The notes below the pieces were generated by a model. The model was given only the letters and a program-made list of their open reading frames with translations. It was not told where the DNA came from and did no database searches. From Nannocystis punicea (GTDB lineage Bacteria > Myxococcota_A > Polyangia > Nannocystales > Nannocystaceae), in the NCBI RefSeq assembly GCF_026965555.1, contig NZ_CP114040.1, positions 1,612,001-1,676,000 on the forward strand: a stretch of 64,000 bases of DNA, read 5' to 3'. Below are positions 7,605 through 16,225 of this stretch, in pieces; the stretch's first letter is position 1, and each line of letters opens with the position of its first letter. A program made the translations under genes and the position numbers.

Positions 7605-10600
7605 GTGGTAGACGAGCGCGCGTTGCAGGACGACGCTCCAACCGACGGGTCGCAGGTGACCCTGGTGCCCGGGTCCGACTCGATTGTGACAGTGAACCGC
7701 GGCCGGGCGCGCGGCCTCGAGGACGTGCCGTCGCGGATCGGCCGCTACGTGATCCTCGGCCGCCTCGGGGCCGGCGGGATGGGCGTCGTCTACGCCGCCT
7801 ACGACCCGGAGCTCGACCGCAAGGTCGCGATCAAGCTGATGTACGCGGAGGAGAGCGAGGCCGGCGCGCGCCGCAGCCAGGCGCTGCTGCTGCGCGAGGC
7901 CCGGGCGCTGGCGAAGCTCTCGCACCCCAACATCGTCGCCATCCACGACGTCGGCGTGCACGCCGGGCAGGTGTTCGTGGCCATGGAGTTCGTCGCCGGG
8001 CGCACGCTCAGGCGCTGGCTCGAGGAGGCCCCGCGCGGGTGGCAGACGATCGTCGAGGTGTTCGTGCAGGCCGGCCGCGGCCTGATGGCGGCGCACGCGG
8101 TCGGCCTCGTGCACCGCGACGTGAAGCCCGACAACCTGCTGGTCGGCGACGACGGTCGCGTGCGCGTCGCCGACTTCGGCGTGGCCCGCCACCGCGAGCC
8201 CGACGAGGCCGCGCGGATCGAGGGCGGCGCGAGCCGGACGATGGCCACCGTGGTCGGACGCGGCGCCCGCATCGGCACGCCGGCGTACATGGCCCCCGAG
8301 CAGCACGGCAACGAGGGGGTCGGCCCGCACAGCGATCAGTTCAGCTTCTGCGTCGCGCTCCACGAGGCGCTGCACGGGCTGCGACCATTCGCCGGCGAGA
8401 CGCCCGACGATCTGGTCGCGGCGATCCGCGCCGGCGAATTGCGGCGACCGAGCGAGCCGTCGCGGCTGCCGGGCTGGCTCGACCGCGCGATGCAGCGAGG
8501 CCTCGCGGCCCGGCCCGCCGATCGCTGGCCGTCGCTCTCGGCGCTGCTCTCGGCGCTCACGCCCGAGCAGGGCCAGGCGCGCGCGCGTCGGGGCTGGCGG
8601 GCGCTCTACGCCGCGCTCCTGGTCGTCGGCGGGGCCGCGCTGGTGTTCGCCGCGCGCGAGTGGCAGCTCGGCCGGGCGCGCGAGCAGGCCGAACAGGCGG
8701 CGGCGGAGCGCCTGCAGGTCGTGATCGGCGGCGTCGATCGCCTGCTCGCGCGCGGCCGCCGGGGCGAGGCCGAGGAGGCGCTGCGGGCCTTCGTCGCGGA
8801 GCCCGAGCACCGCGCGTCGCGGGCGGCGCTCGACGCCTGGCTGCTGTGGGCCGACCGCATGGACGAGGCCCGCGATCACGAGGCCGGCCTGGCCGCGCTG
8901 GTCGAGGCGTACACCGGCCTGCCGGCGAAGGACCCGCGCGAGGCGGCGATCTTCCTGCGCATCGCCCGGCTGTTCGGCCTGCAGTGGCGCTTCGCCGAGC
9001 TGGCGACCCTGGCCCGCACCGCCGGCCAGCGCTCGCCGCAGGCCGTGCACACGCCGACCTGGTCGGGGCTGCGCGCCGACGCTGCGCTGGGCCTGCGCGA
9101 CGTGAGCGGCTTCCTCGCGGAGGTCGACGGCGGTCTCGCCGGGCGCGAGCGCGAGGACGTCGCGCCGGTGCTGCGCGCCCTCAACGCGGCGAGCTTCCCC
9201 GAGGTCCGCGGCGAGCACGTCGTCGTGGTCGACCTCGAGGGCGACGGACGGCGCGAGCTGGCCGTGTTCCCCCGCGACGGCCAGCGCGGGCCGGTGAGCC
9301 TGCGCCGCATGGACCGCGCGCTCTCGCCGGTGCTCGAGCTCACCGGCGACGACGCGATCGGCCGCGTCGGCGCCGAGCTCGGCGCGCTCCACCGCAGCGC
9401 CGACGGCTCCTCGCATTTACTCGGCCGCGTCGACGGCGATGCGGTGCTGTACGCGCTCGGTCCGGGGCCGCCGCACATTGTGCACACCTGGCCTTACGAC
9501 CAGCTGCAGGCGGCGGCCGCGGCCGACCTCGACGGCGACGGCCTGCGCGAGTTCTACGTCGGCACCGGGCCCTACACGCGGCGACTGTATCGCCTGACGC
9601 CGGACGCGAGCGGGACCTGGCAGCGCAGCCCGGCCCACCCGCCGACCGACGAGCTCGGCAGCGACATCAACGCGCTGGCGACCGGCGACTTCGACGGCGA
9701 CGGCCGCGACGAGCTGGCGGTCGCCGTCGGCCCGTGGCGCGCCTACGACGTGCGCGTCCTGCAGGCGGGGCCGGACGGCGCGCTCGAGCTCGGGGCGCGG
9801 CGGCGGATCGGTCACGTGCGGGCGCTGACGAGCCTGCGCGGGGTCGACGGCGGCACCCTGCTGGCGATCGCCAAGGACAACGAGGCCGCCAGCAAGGGCG
9901 CGTTCTCGCCGGACACGCCGCACGGGGAGCCGCCCGGCCTGTACGTCGTGCGGCGCGACGGCGAGGCGCTGACGACCGTGTTCTTCGCCCCGTTTCCGGC
10001 GCCCGACGGCGCGCAGGAGGTCGGCCGCGTGCGCACGATGGAGCGCGGCGACTTCGACGGCGACGGCCGCGACGACCTGATCCTCCGCTACCGGGCGCCG
10101 TCGCGGAGCGCCATGGCGACGTTGTTGTGGCGCCAGCGCGAGGACGGCAGCTTCGTGTCGGCGTCGCTCGAGCACGTCGTCCCCCACGCCGTCGGCAACT
10201 TCGACGACGACCCCGCGGACGAGCTGCTGGTGACGACCCCGCGCGGCGACGGCGAGGCGCTGGCGATCCTCGGCGCCGGCGGCGAGCCGCTCGCGTCGGT
10301 CCTGCCGCCGCGCGTGAACGTGACGCCGCCGACGGTCTCGGACCCGTCGCTGGCGCGCGCGTGGGCCCGCGCCGAGGACCTGGTCGGCTTCGGCCTCTAC
10401 GCCGCGGCCGCCGAGGCGCTCGCGCGTCGCAGCGCGCTCGTCCAGTCGCACGAGGACGGCCGCGCGGCGCAGCAGCGGGCCGCCGCGCTCTACGAGGCCG
10501 CCGGCGACCACGCGCGGGCGGCCGCCAGCCACGCGGTCCTGGCCCAGGACGGCGACGTGGGCGCGGCCCTGGCGGCGATCGCCAGCTACGAGCGGGCCCT

Positions 10601-12050
10601 CGATCTCGCCAGCGCCCTGCGGGTCGCGCGGGCGGTGCTGGCGAGCGACGCGCCGACGCCGTCGCAACGCGACGAGGCCCGCGCCGCCGGCGAGCGCCTG
10701 GCCGCCGCGGTCGAGCCCCGTGACGTGCTCGAGCTGCGCTTCGACCAGCCGCTGGCGCAGTCGTGGCAGCTGCACGAGCCGCTGGCGGTGCGCGTCGATC
10801 GGGGACGAGGCAGCCTGGCGATCGACGCCTTCGCCGACACCGGCGATCTCATGACGCTGCCGATCGAGCTCACCGGCGGACCGCTCGGCCTCGAGGTCGA
10901 GGTCGACGTCGAGCGCGCCGAGTGGGCCGCGCAGCTGGCCGTCGCAGTGCGCACGCCGGGTGGCGAGGAGGTCATGTCGCTCGGCGTGGCCGCGGGCGGC
11001 GGCGGCGGCTATCTGCGTCGCCACGGCAGCTTCACCGCGCCGAGCCTGCCCCGGCGCCTCGACATCGCCGGCAGGCCGACCGACGACCCCAGCGCGCCCT
11101 CGCGTCATTTGTTGCAGGCGCGCTTGCTGCCGCACCAGGGCATGATCGACGTCGAGGAGCGCGGCGAACATGCGGAGCGGCGCACCTTCCCGCTCCGGCA
11201 GGCGCTGCGCCCGGGCCCCCACCTGCTCGTGCTGCGCGCCAGCGGGGTCGAGGAGCACGGCGCGCAGCAGCTGCGGGCCAGGCTGCGGCGCGTCTCGCTG
11301 GTCGGCGCGCGGCTGTCGGCTGCGGCGGCGCCGGCCGAGCCCGGGCAGGAGCTCGCGCGGGCGCTCGTCACGGGCCAGTGGCGCGCCGCGGCGGCCTCGC
11401 CGGCCGACGGGGAGCTCGCGCCGCTGTGGCGGGCGACTGCGGCCGCGGAGCTCGGCCGACTCGACGACGCGCTCGCCCTGCTGGCGACCCTCGACCTCGA
11501 GCGGCCCGTCATCCGCAAGCACCTGCGGCACCTGCTGCGCGGGCAGCCGACGCGGTTCGTGCCGCTGATGCGCGGCGCCTTCGGTCCGCGCCACGCCGAG
11601 CTGCTGCGCGAGGCGCTGGCCGAGGCGGCGCGCATGCACCTCGACGCCGAGCTGCAGCAGGTGTGGCTGAGCCAGACCCTCGACGTCGAGAGCTTGCCGA
11701 CCGCCGACGCGGCCCAGCTCGACACCAAGGTCGAGCTGCTGACCCTGCGCGCCGCGGCGTGGCAGGCCGCGGGCGACCTCGAGCAGGCCGCGGCAGACCT
11801 CGACGCCGCGGCCGCGCTGCGCCAGAGCGACGGCGAGGCTCGCTCCGAGCGGCTCGCCGAGCTCGACGTCCTCATCGCCGAGGTCGCGGCCGCCCGCGCT
11901 CGCCCCGAGGAGGCGCTCGCTGCGGTGGCCCGCGCGCTCGCCCGCACGCGCGCGCCTGCGTCGATGAAGGAGCGCCTGCGCATCGACCCGCGGCTGCGAG
12001 GATTGCAGGACGATCCGCGCTGGCGCCGCTTGCTCGACGCCCGGCCGTAG
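7605..12050 (+). CDS. Membrane Ser/Thr protein kinase with FG-GAP repeats
   Basis: A 1481-residue protein. Residues about 46-320 form a PknB-type kinase with glycine loop GRLGAGGMG, catalytic Lys 77, HRDVKPDN from residue 170, DFG at 190-192 and the activation segment GTPAYMAPEQ. A single membrane helix follows (about 335-350, YAALLVVGGAALVFAA). The rest is probably periplasmic, with TPR-like helices, several FG-GAP/VCBS calcium-type motifs (FDGDGRDELAVAVG; FDGDGRDDLILRY) and an Ala-rich helical C-terminus. Cotranscription with the upstream FHA/sigma-54 activator is likely from the 11-base spacing. Start GTG at 7605 gives a short N-terminal tail before the kinase. Inference: extracytoplasmic sensing coupled to sigma-54-type transcription. 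Confidence 0.9.
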   Translation: MVDERALQDDAPTDGSQVTLVPGSDSIVTVNRGRARGLEDVPSRIGRYVILGRLGAGGMGVVYAAYDPELDRKVAIKLMYAEESEAGARRSQALLLREARALAKLSHPNIVAIHDVGVHAGQVFVAMEFVAGRTLRRWLEEAPRGWQTIVEVFVQAGRGLMAAHAVGLVHRDVKPDNLLVGDDGRVRVADFGVARHREPDEAARIEGGASRTMATVVGRGARIGTPAYMAPEQHGNEGVGPHSDQFSFCVALHEALHGLRPFAGETPDDLVAAIRAGELRRPSEPSRLPGWLDRAMQRGLAARPADRWPSLSALLSALTPEQGQARARRGWRALYAALLVVGGAALVFAAREWQLGRAREQAEQAAAERLQVVIGGVDRLLARGRRGEAEEALRAFVAEPEHRASRAALDAWLLWADRMDEARDHEAGLAALVEAYTGLPAKDPREAAIFLRIARLFGLQWRFAELATLARTAGQRSPQAVHTPTWSGLRADAALGLRDVSGFLAEVDGGLAGREREDVAPVLRALNAASFPEVRGEHVVVVDLEGDGRRELAVFPRDGQRGPVSLRRMDRALSPVLELTGDDAIGRVGAELGALHRSADGSSHLLGRVDGDAVLYALGPGPPHIVHTWPYDQLQAAAAADLDGDGLREFYVGTGPYTRRLYRLTPDASGTWQRSPAHPPTDELGSDINALATGDFDGDGRDELAVAVGPWRAYDVRVLQAGPDGALELGARRRIGHVRALTSLRGVDGGTLLAIAKDNEAASKGAFSPDTPHGEPPGLYVVRRDGEALTTVFFAPFPAPDGAQEVGRVRTMERGDFDGDGRDDLILRYRAPSRSAMATLLWRQREDGSFVSASLEHVVPHAVGNFDDDPADELLVTTPRGDGEALAILGAGGEPLASVLPPRVNVTPPTVSDPSLARAWARAEDLVGFGLYAAAAEALARRSALVQSHEDGRAAQQRAAALYEAAGDHARAAASHAVLAQDGDVGAALAAIASYERALDLASALRVARAVLASDAPTPSQRDEARAAGERLAAAVEPRDVLELRFDQPLAQSWQLHEPLAVRVDRGRGSLAIDAFADTGDLMTLPIELTGGPLGLEVEVDVERAEWAAQLAVAVRTPGGEEVMSLGVAAGGGGGYLRRHGSFTAPSLPRRLDIAGRPTDDPSAPSRHLLQARLLPHQGMIDVEERGEHAERRTFPLRQALRPGPHLLVLRASGVEEHGAQQLRARLRRVSLVGARLSAAAAPAEPGQELARALVTGQWRAAAASPADGELAPLWRATAAAELGRLDDALALLATLDLERPVIRKHLRHLLRGQPTRFVPLMRGAFGPRHAELLREALAEAARMHLDAELQQVWLSQTLDVESLPTADAAQLDTKVELLTLRAAAWQAAGDLEQAAADLDAAAALRQSDGEARSERLAELDVLIAEVAAARARPEEALAAVARALARTRAPASMKERLRIDPRLRGLQDDPRWRRLLDARP

Positions 12051-12323
12051 CTGTCTCATCAATGCGGCGAAGGTCCACGCCCGCGAGGTCGCGCGGACGA
12101 TGCGTCCCTCTCACGCGAATGCCGAGACGGCGCCGATCAGGGGCGCACCGACGAATCGGCCGCGAGCGGGCGTCGTGCGATCGATCATGCCAGTGTCCCT
12201 CGCGGACCCGACGCGCAGCCGCGCGATCGTCGAGGGCCGTCGTACGATTACCAATGGTGTATGCACGAGCCGCGGCGAGGACCTTTCATCGGTCCTCGCC
12301 GGGCGCCTGCGAGATCACGACCG

Positions 12324-13148
12324 TCAGCGCCGCTTGTCCCGCTCGCTCGTGCGGTGGCGGGCGCGGTAGTCGCTCGGCGACTCGCCGGTGACGCGGCGGA
12401 ACATCGCGCTGAAGTTCGCCAGCGACGCGCAGCCGACCTCGAGCGCCAGCGCGGTCAGCTTCATGTCGGTGTCGCGCAGGGCAGCCTGGGCCGCGCGCAC
12501 CTGGGCGGCGTTGTACTCGTCCTGGAAGGTCGTGTTCTCCTCCTGCAGGCGCCGCTGCAGCGAGCGCGGCGACATCCCCAGGGCGCCGGCCGCCTTCTCC
12601 AGCGTGACGCCGGCGAACGGCGGGACGAGGACGCGGCCCAAGCGTGCGACGATCCCCTCGTCCATCGCCCCGGCCACGATCGCGTCGAGCTCCGCGACGA
12701 GCGCGGCCGGCTCGGCGAGCCCCAGCCAGCACAGGGCCGGCTCCGGCTGCTCGTACACCTGCGTCGGATAGGACGGCTGCATCACCTGATAGAACCCGGT
12801 CACCACGGCGCCGGGCAGCCCGGCCGGTCGCAGCAGCGCCTGGCGGGTGACCACGCCCTGGTAGGTGGACTGACGCGCGCCGAGGAACGCGACCAGGATC
12901 TCGTACGCGCCCTCGTCGACGCCGACGAGCCGGCGCAGGTCGACCAGCGACGCGTGCGCGACGACGTCCGGGCGGATCTCCACGTCGAGGATGGCCGTGA
13001 GGGCCCGCAGGTCGGCGACGTCGGGCCGGCCCCACAGCGCGAACCCGTAGAGCTCCGCGCTGGCGCACCAGTACACGAACGTGCGCGCGGCGACGTAGAG
13101 ACCGACGGGCGCCGTCATGAACGCGGACAACTGCTGCGCTGGCTGCAT
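12324..13148 (-). CDS. AraC-family regulator, arabinose-binding-domain type
   Basis: A 274-residue regulator. Its C-terminal third has two helix-turn-helix motifs (VTLEKAAGALGMSPRSLQRRL and LTALALEVGCASLANFSAMFRR) followed by the family ending GESPSDYRARHR. The N-terminal 170 residues match the layout of the AraC_binding_2/OruR-like ligand domain (LYGFALWGRPDVADLRAL). It stands alone: the upstream kinase ends convergently 270 bases away, and upstream of its own start lies a gene-poor kilobase before the peptide cluster. A role in regulating that cluster is possible from position only. Confidence 0.85.
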   Translation of the reverse strand: MQPAQQLSAFMTAPVGLYVAARTFVYWCASAELYGFALWGRPDVADLRALTAILDVEIRPDVVAHASLVDLRRLVGVDEGAYEILVAFLGARQSTYQGVVTRQALLRPAGLPGAVVTGFYQVMQPSYPTQVYEQPEPALCWLGLAEPAALVAELDAIVAGAMDEGIVARLGRVLVPPFAGVTLEKAAGALGMSPRSLQRRLQEENTTFQDEYNAAQVRAAQAALRDTDMKLTALALEVGCASLANFSAMFRRVTGESPSDYRARHRTSERDKRR

Positions 13149-13808
13149 GCGACGTCTCGCCGGCCCGCCGCGGGTGTCGCCGCCGGGCCCCGACCCTGCC
13201 GATTAACGCCAGGCGATCGCGCTGTCAACGGAGCGCCGCGGGCGCAAGCCGCCGAGGTAGATCCCTCGTGGCCGCGATCACCCGTGTCGCGCCAAAGCCC
13301 CACCCCGGGCATCCGAGCCCCTCCTGTCTCTCAGGTCAGGTGCGTCCGTGCCTGCGCACTCGGACCCCCGATGTCGGCGCTCGGCCACGACCATCCCGGC
13401 GGCGACGAAGTCGAGGTCGTGGGTCGCCCGCGTGACGGCGCGATCACACCGCAATCCCGGCCACGTCGCGGCCTTGTGCGCGATCGAGGCCGCGCAGGAG
13501 GTCGGCCTGCGGCGGGTTTCACCGGCGGCAAGTGAGCGAGCGCGGTGAACTCGGCGGCGCGGGTGGTCACACCTGCGAGGGACCGAGGCCCGCGCCCACG
13601 CGCCGCCCGTCATCGGCGTCGCTGCGAATGTAAGGAGGACCGCCGGTCATGAATGGGCATAGCGCGGACGCGGCCGGAGTAGTCCCTGCATACGGGCGTT
13701 CGCGGGCGTCGATTGGCGTCTTCTCGAAAGCGCCGTCGCACGGACGCAAATCAGCGGTGTGCGCGGGTCCTTCACCGCGACTCATGAGATTTTTTCGCGG
13801 CGGGACTG

Positions 13809-13837
13809 TTGGCAAGATCGGGCCACGCTGCTACAAG
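13809..13837 (+). promoter_or_regulatory. Possible sigma-70-type promoter upstream of the RiPP cluster
   Basis: TTGGCA (13809-13814) and TACAAG (13832-13837) are separated by exactly 17 bases, in a locally less G+C-rich stretch. An inverted repeat begins 10 bases downstream. The match to the -10 consensus is only moderate and no transcript start is known. Confidence 0.25.
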
Positions 13838-13846
13838 AATGCGGGC

Positions 13847-13868
13847 CGGATCACTTTATCGTGATCCG
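13847..13868. promoter_or_regulatory. Perfect 8-bp inverted repeat, possible operator
   Basis: CGGATCAC and GTGATCCG flank a 6-base spacer. This perfect dyad lies just downstream of the promoter-like pair at 13809-13837. That position would suit a repressor operator or an RNA hairpin. No regulator is assigned. Confidence 0.3.
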
Positions 13869-14165
13869 TTCGGCTCCCTCCCGTCGCTCACTCGACGGTC
13901 CGACAGGCGAGTGGTCCTGCGGGAGCCGACGTATCCGCCCGAACGTGGGTCTACGAAGCTATCATGCGCTCTCCTGCCAACATCTCGTCGCGCCGATGCC
14001 CCGAGGCGAGGCCGTGCCCCGGAGCTGCGAGCTCCGACGCGCGCGCCACGGGGCGGCGCGACGGGCTCGGGCTCGGCGGCGAGGTGCTGGTGAATGATTT
14101 TTCGGGCGACGCCACGGGCTTGAAACCCGCGGCGCCCGCGGCGGGTCGGAGGCACACCGTGGGCC

Positions 14166-14193
14166 GGCCGCCGCGCCCCTCGTAGCGGCGGCC
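14166..14193 (+). promoter_or_regulatory. 9-bp-stem hairpin upstream of precursor 1
   Basis: GGCCGCCGC pairs with GCGGCGGCC around a 10-base loop. No T-run follows, so it is not a typical intrinsic terminator. Lying 65 bases before the first precursor start, it could stabilise or attenuate the precursor transcript. Confidence 0.3.
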
Positions 14194-14257
14194 TTCATCA
14201 AGGCCGCGGGCGGTGGAAGAGCTCTCGTATTAATGAACGAGAAGAAATGGATTAGAC

Positions 14258-14425
14258 ATGCTCAAGAACGCGAAGAAGAAGGACAGCGAGAAGAAGCTCC
14301 CCAAGTTCAAGGCCAATACGCTCGGTATCGACGAGCTGTGCCAGATCAAGGGGGGGATGCCGCCGGAGACCGCGAACACGCAGAGCGTGTGCCACGTCGA
14401 CGGTACCTGCGATGGTGCCATGTAG
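14258..14425 (+). CDS. RiPP precursor peptide 1 (double-Gly leader)
   Basis: A 55-residue precursor with a basic leader (KNAKKKDSEKKLPKF), the motif ANTLGIDELCQIKGG, and a 22-residue core beginning MPPETANTQSVCHVDG and ending TCDGAM. The leader is nearly identical to those of the next two genes. GG followed by the core is the expected cut site of the C39 exporter encoded downstream. Core Thr/Ser side chains and Asp/Glu carboxylates are candidate partners for ATP-grasp ester bonds; Lys is absent from this core. The ATG at 14258 is chosen because it aligns with the sister starts and because the ATG at 14233 is out of frame. Confidence 0.88.
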   Translation: MLKNAKKKDSEKKLPKFKANTLGIDELCQIKGGMPPETANTQSVCHVDGTCDGAM

Positions 14426-14432
14426 CATCGAT

Positions 14433-14460
14433 GCTCTCCCCCGATTGGTGCGGGGCGAGC
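14433..14460 (+). promoter_or_regulatory. Hairpin in the precursor 1-2 spacer
   Basis: CCCCG and CGGGG pair around ATTGGTG, with an outer GCTC/GAGC arm. The same hairpin recurs before precursor 3. It is followed by a conserved stretch (ggacgagttctcgta, then GGGAAG) leading to the ATG. It could be a weak terminator or processing signal that sets precursor mRNA levels, or simply part of the duplicated unit. Confidence 0.4.
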
Positions 14461-14501
14461 GGTGGACGAGTTCTCGTACGAACGGGAAGAATGGATAGAC
14501 C

Positions 14502-14684
14502 ATGAACAAGACCATGAAGAAGACCGACAGCGAGAAGAAGCTCCCCAAGTTCCAGGCCAACACGCTCGGCGCCGACGAGCTGTGCCAGGTGACGGGCGGG
14601 ATGCCGCCGGAGACCGGCGCCACCACGTCCATGTGCCACGCCGACGGCGTCGACGACGGTGACGGCGGCGGCGGCGTCGCCTGA
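14502..14684 (+). CDS. RiPP precursor peptide 2 (double-Gly leader)
   Basis: A 60-residue precursor. Leader MNKTMKKTDSEKKLPKF then QANTLGADELCQVTGG, followed by a core beginning MPPETGATTSMCHADG and ending in an acidic, glycine-rich tail (VDDGDGGGGVA). Compared with precursors 1 and 3, the MPPET start, the TxS-hydrophobic-Cys segment and the DG pair are kept, while the tail differs. This leader-constant, tail-variable pattern is typical of RiPP families that diversify products with shared enzymes. A purine-rich ribosome site (GGGAAG) precedes the ATG. Confidence 0.88.
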   Translation: MNKTMKKTDSEKKLPKFQANTLGADELCQVTGGMPPETGATTSMCHADGVDDGDGGGGVA

Positions 14685-14722
14685 ATCGGTGCGAACGATC
14701 ACCTTGGCTTAGATTAGACTCC

Positions 14723-14745
14723 TCGCCCCCGATGGTGCGGGGCGA
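14723..14745 (+). promoter_or_regulatory. Hairpin in the precursor 2-3 spacer
   Basis: A second copy of the spacer hairpin: CCCCG, loop ATGGTG, CGGGG, with a short outer TCG/CGA arm. The 35 bases after it (ggacgagttcccgtac, GGGAAAG) closely match the stretch before precursor 2, so hairpin, leader and gene appear to have been duplicated as one unit. Confidence 0.4.
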
Positions 14746-14790
14746 ACATTGGACGAGTTCCCGTACGGACGGGAAAGAAATGGAATAGCC

Positions 14791-14958
14791 ATGAACAAGA
14801 CCATGAAGAAGCAGGACAACCAGAAGAAGCTCCCCAAGTTCCAGGCCAACACGCTCGGCGCCGACGAGCTGTGCCAGGTGCAGGGCGGGATGCCCCCGGA
14901 GACCACCAGCACCAAATCGATCTGCAGCACGGACGGCGTCTCGGACGACGACTACTAG
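14791..14958 (+). CDS. RiPP precursor peptide 3 (double-Gly leader)
   Basis: A 55-residue precursor with leader MNKTMKKQDNQKKLPKF and QANTLGADELCQVQGG. The core begins MPPETTSTKSICSTDG and ends VSDDDY. It contains three Thr and two Ser donors early, one Lys, and a cluster of Asp near the end. This suits ester or amide macrocycles between hydroxyl/amine side chains and acidic side chains, as made by graspetide ligases. The start at 14791 is the ATG aligned with precursor 2; a start 42 bases upstream would add an unrelated extension. It is 87 bases before the ATP-grasp gene. Confidence 0.88.
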   Translation: MNKTMKKQDNQKKLPKFQANTLGADELCQVQGGMPPETTSTKSICSTDGVSDDDY

Positions 14959-15045
14959 CTCGACAGGTGACAGTGGCCTCCACCGGCGCTCGCCGGTGGA
15001 GGCCGCTGGGGCGACGATCTGCGCGCGAACCGAGCGAGGCCACCC

Positions 15046-16035
15046 ATGATCTTGGTCTTCAGCAAATCCGGGGATCCCTCGACCCTCGACGTGATGCGGT
15101 GGATCCACCACTTGAGCCCCGCGAGGGTCGTGCGGATCAACGCGGACGAGGAGTACCACGTCGAGCTGACGTTCGCGGACGACGACTTCCTCGTCCGGGT
15201 GAACGACGACGAATTCCGGCTCGCGGAGGTGTCCAGCGCGTGGCTCCGCAAGGGCGGCTTCTGGTTCAAGGGCCTGTTCCCGGCCATCACCGCGCAGGGG
15301 CGCCCGGCGCTGACGCGGCACCTGAGCCAGATGCTCGAGCGCGAGAATCGCACCCTGCGCGACCACTTTCATTACGTGCTGCGCAAGCGCTGCGCCGTGC
15401 TGGGGAGCGCCCACGGCTCGACCCCCAACAAGCTGGTGGTCCTCGAGCACGCGCGCGAGCTCGGCCTGAGCATCCCGCCGTTCAGCGTCTCGAACCTGCG
15501 CAGCCACGCCCAGAGCCTGGCGGAGTCGGACCGCGGCCACGTGACCAAGGCGATGTCCGACGGCCTTTACCTGTTCGACACGACCGAGAGCAAGACCGGG
15601 TATTTTACATATACCGAGGCGCTCGGCCCGCAGAGCCTCGAAGACGTGGGCACGCGCCTGGCCCCGTCGTTCTATCAGCAATACGTCGAAAAGGCCTTCG
15701 AGCTGCGGATCTTCTTCCTCGACGACCAGTTCCGTGCGGGCGCGATCTTCTCGCAGAACGACGAGAAGACCAAGGTCGACTACCGCAAGTACAACAACGA
15801 GCGGCCGAATCGGGTGATCCCGTTCCGCCTGCCCCAGGAGATCGAGCACAAGCTGTCGCTCCTCGCGCGCCGGCTCGACCTGAACACCGGCTCGTTCGAC
15901 ATGATCGTGGACAGGCGCGGGGAGTACTACCTGCTCGAGGTGAACCCGGTCGGGCAGTTCGGCCCGCTGTCCGAGAAGTGCAACATGGCGATCGAGCGAA
16001 TGATCGCAGAGAGGCTGATCGCAAATGAGCGCTGA
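15046..16035 (+). CDS. gwsG: ATP-grasp peptide ligase, grasp-with-spasm type
   Basis: A 329-residue ATP-grasp protein resembling GwsG of grasp-with-spasm systems and the MvdC/MvdD microviridin ligases. Visible elements are the N-terminal pre-ATP-grasp domain ending at GSTPNKL, candidate ATP-binding Lys 129 and Lys 168, the FELRIFFLDDQF strand with Arg 221, KVDYRKYN, and Mg-binding Asp 285, Glu 298 and Asn 300 in SFDMIV and LLEVNPVGQFG. By family it activates Asp/Glu side chains of the precursor with ATP and joins them to Ser/Thr/Lys side chains. Its stop overlaps the next gene, and the following genes are tightly packed. Confidence 0.85.
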   Translation: MILVFSKSGDPSTLDVMRWIHHLSPARVVRINADEEYHVELTFADDDFLVRVNDDEFRLAEVSSAWLRKGGFWFKGLFPAITAQGRPALTRHLSQMLERENRTLRDHFHYVLRKRCAVLGSAHGSTPNKLVVLEHARELGLSIPPFSVSNLRSHAQSLAESDRGHVTKAMSDGLYLFDTTESKTGYFTYTEALGPQSLEDVGTRLAPSFYQQYVEKAFELRIFFLDDQFRAGAIFSQNDEKTKVDYRKYNNERPNRVIPFRLPQEIEHKLSLLARRLDLNTGSFDMIVDRRGEYYLLEVNPVGQFGPLSEKCNMAIERMIAERLIANER

Positions 16036-16225
16036 CCTTGAAAAGACCGCCATGGCCGCCCTCAAGCAGGGGGGGCGGCCGCTCGGGTACGCCCGGATCT
16101 TCACCAGCGACGCGATCATCGACGACGAGACGACGAAGCGGGTGACGCTCGAGCTGCCGAAGTACCGTCACTCCGTGATCCACGTCCGCCGCGCGGGCAA
16201 GCCGATCTCGAAGCTGGAGCTGTGA
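16025..16225 (+). CDS. Small 66-residue protein of the RiPP operon
   Basis: A basic, compact protein (contains GRPLGYARIF, TLELPKYRHSVIHVRRAG and the C-terminal KPISKLEL). Its ATG overlaps the ligase stop by 11 bases and its stop overlaps the start of the SPASM gene, so it is translationally embedded between the two modification genes. No Cys and no signal peptide. I do not recognise the family. Possibilities are a leader-binding or bridging subunit for the ligase/SPASM complex, but this rests on position alone. Confidence 0.65.
   Translation: MSADLEKTAMAALKQGGRPLGYARIFTSDAIIDDETTKRVTLELPKYRHSVIHVRRAGKPISKLEL

Larger units (their letters stand above)
13149..14257. other. 1.1-kb region without a recognised gene, upstream of the RiPP cluster
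   Basis: None of the short ORFs on either strand looks like a protein. Two structured stretches stand out and are listed separately: a perfect inverted repeat at 13847-13868 and a hairpin at 14166-14193. The peptide cluster downstream needs a promoter, and this is the only place for it upstream of the first precursor. Confidence 0.45.

Noticed and set aside
13278..13864. Several 65-110-residue ORFs in the gene-poor region
   Set aside because: Composition is Arg/Pro/Ala/Ser-rich on both strands with no motif, no ribosome site and no signal peptide.
14233..14505. Alternative ORF starting at an earlier ATG before precursor 1
   Set aside because: Out of frame with the conserved leader; its product is Arg/Glu-rich and unrelated to the sister peptides.
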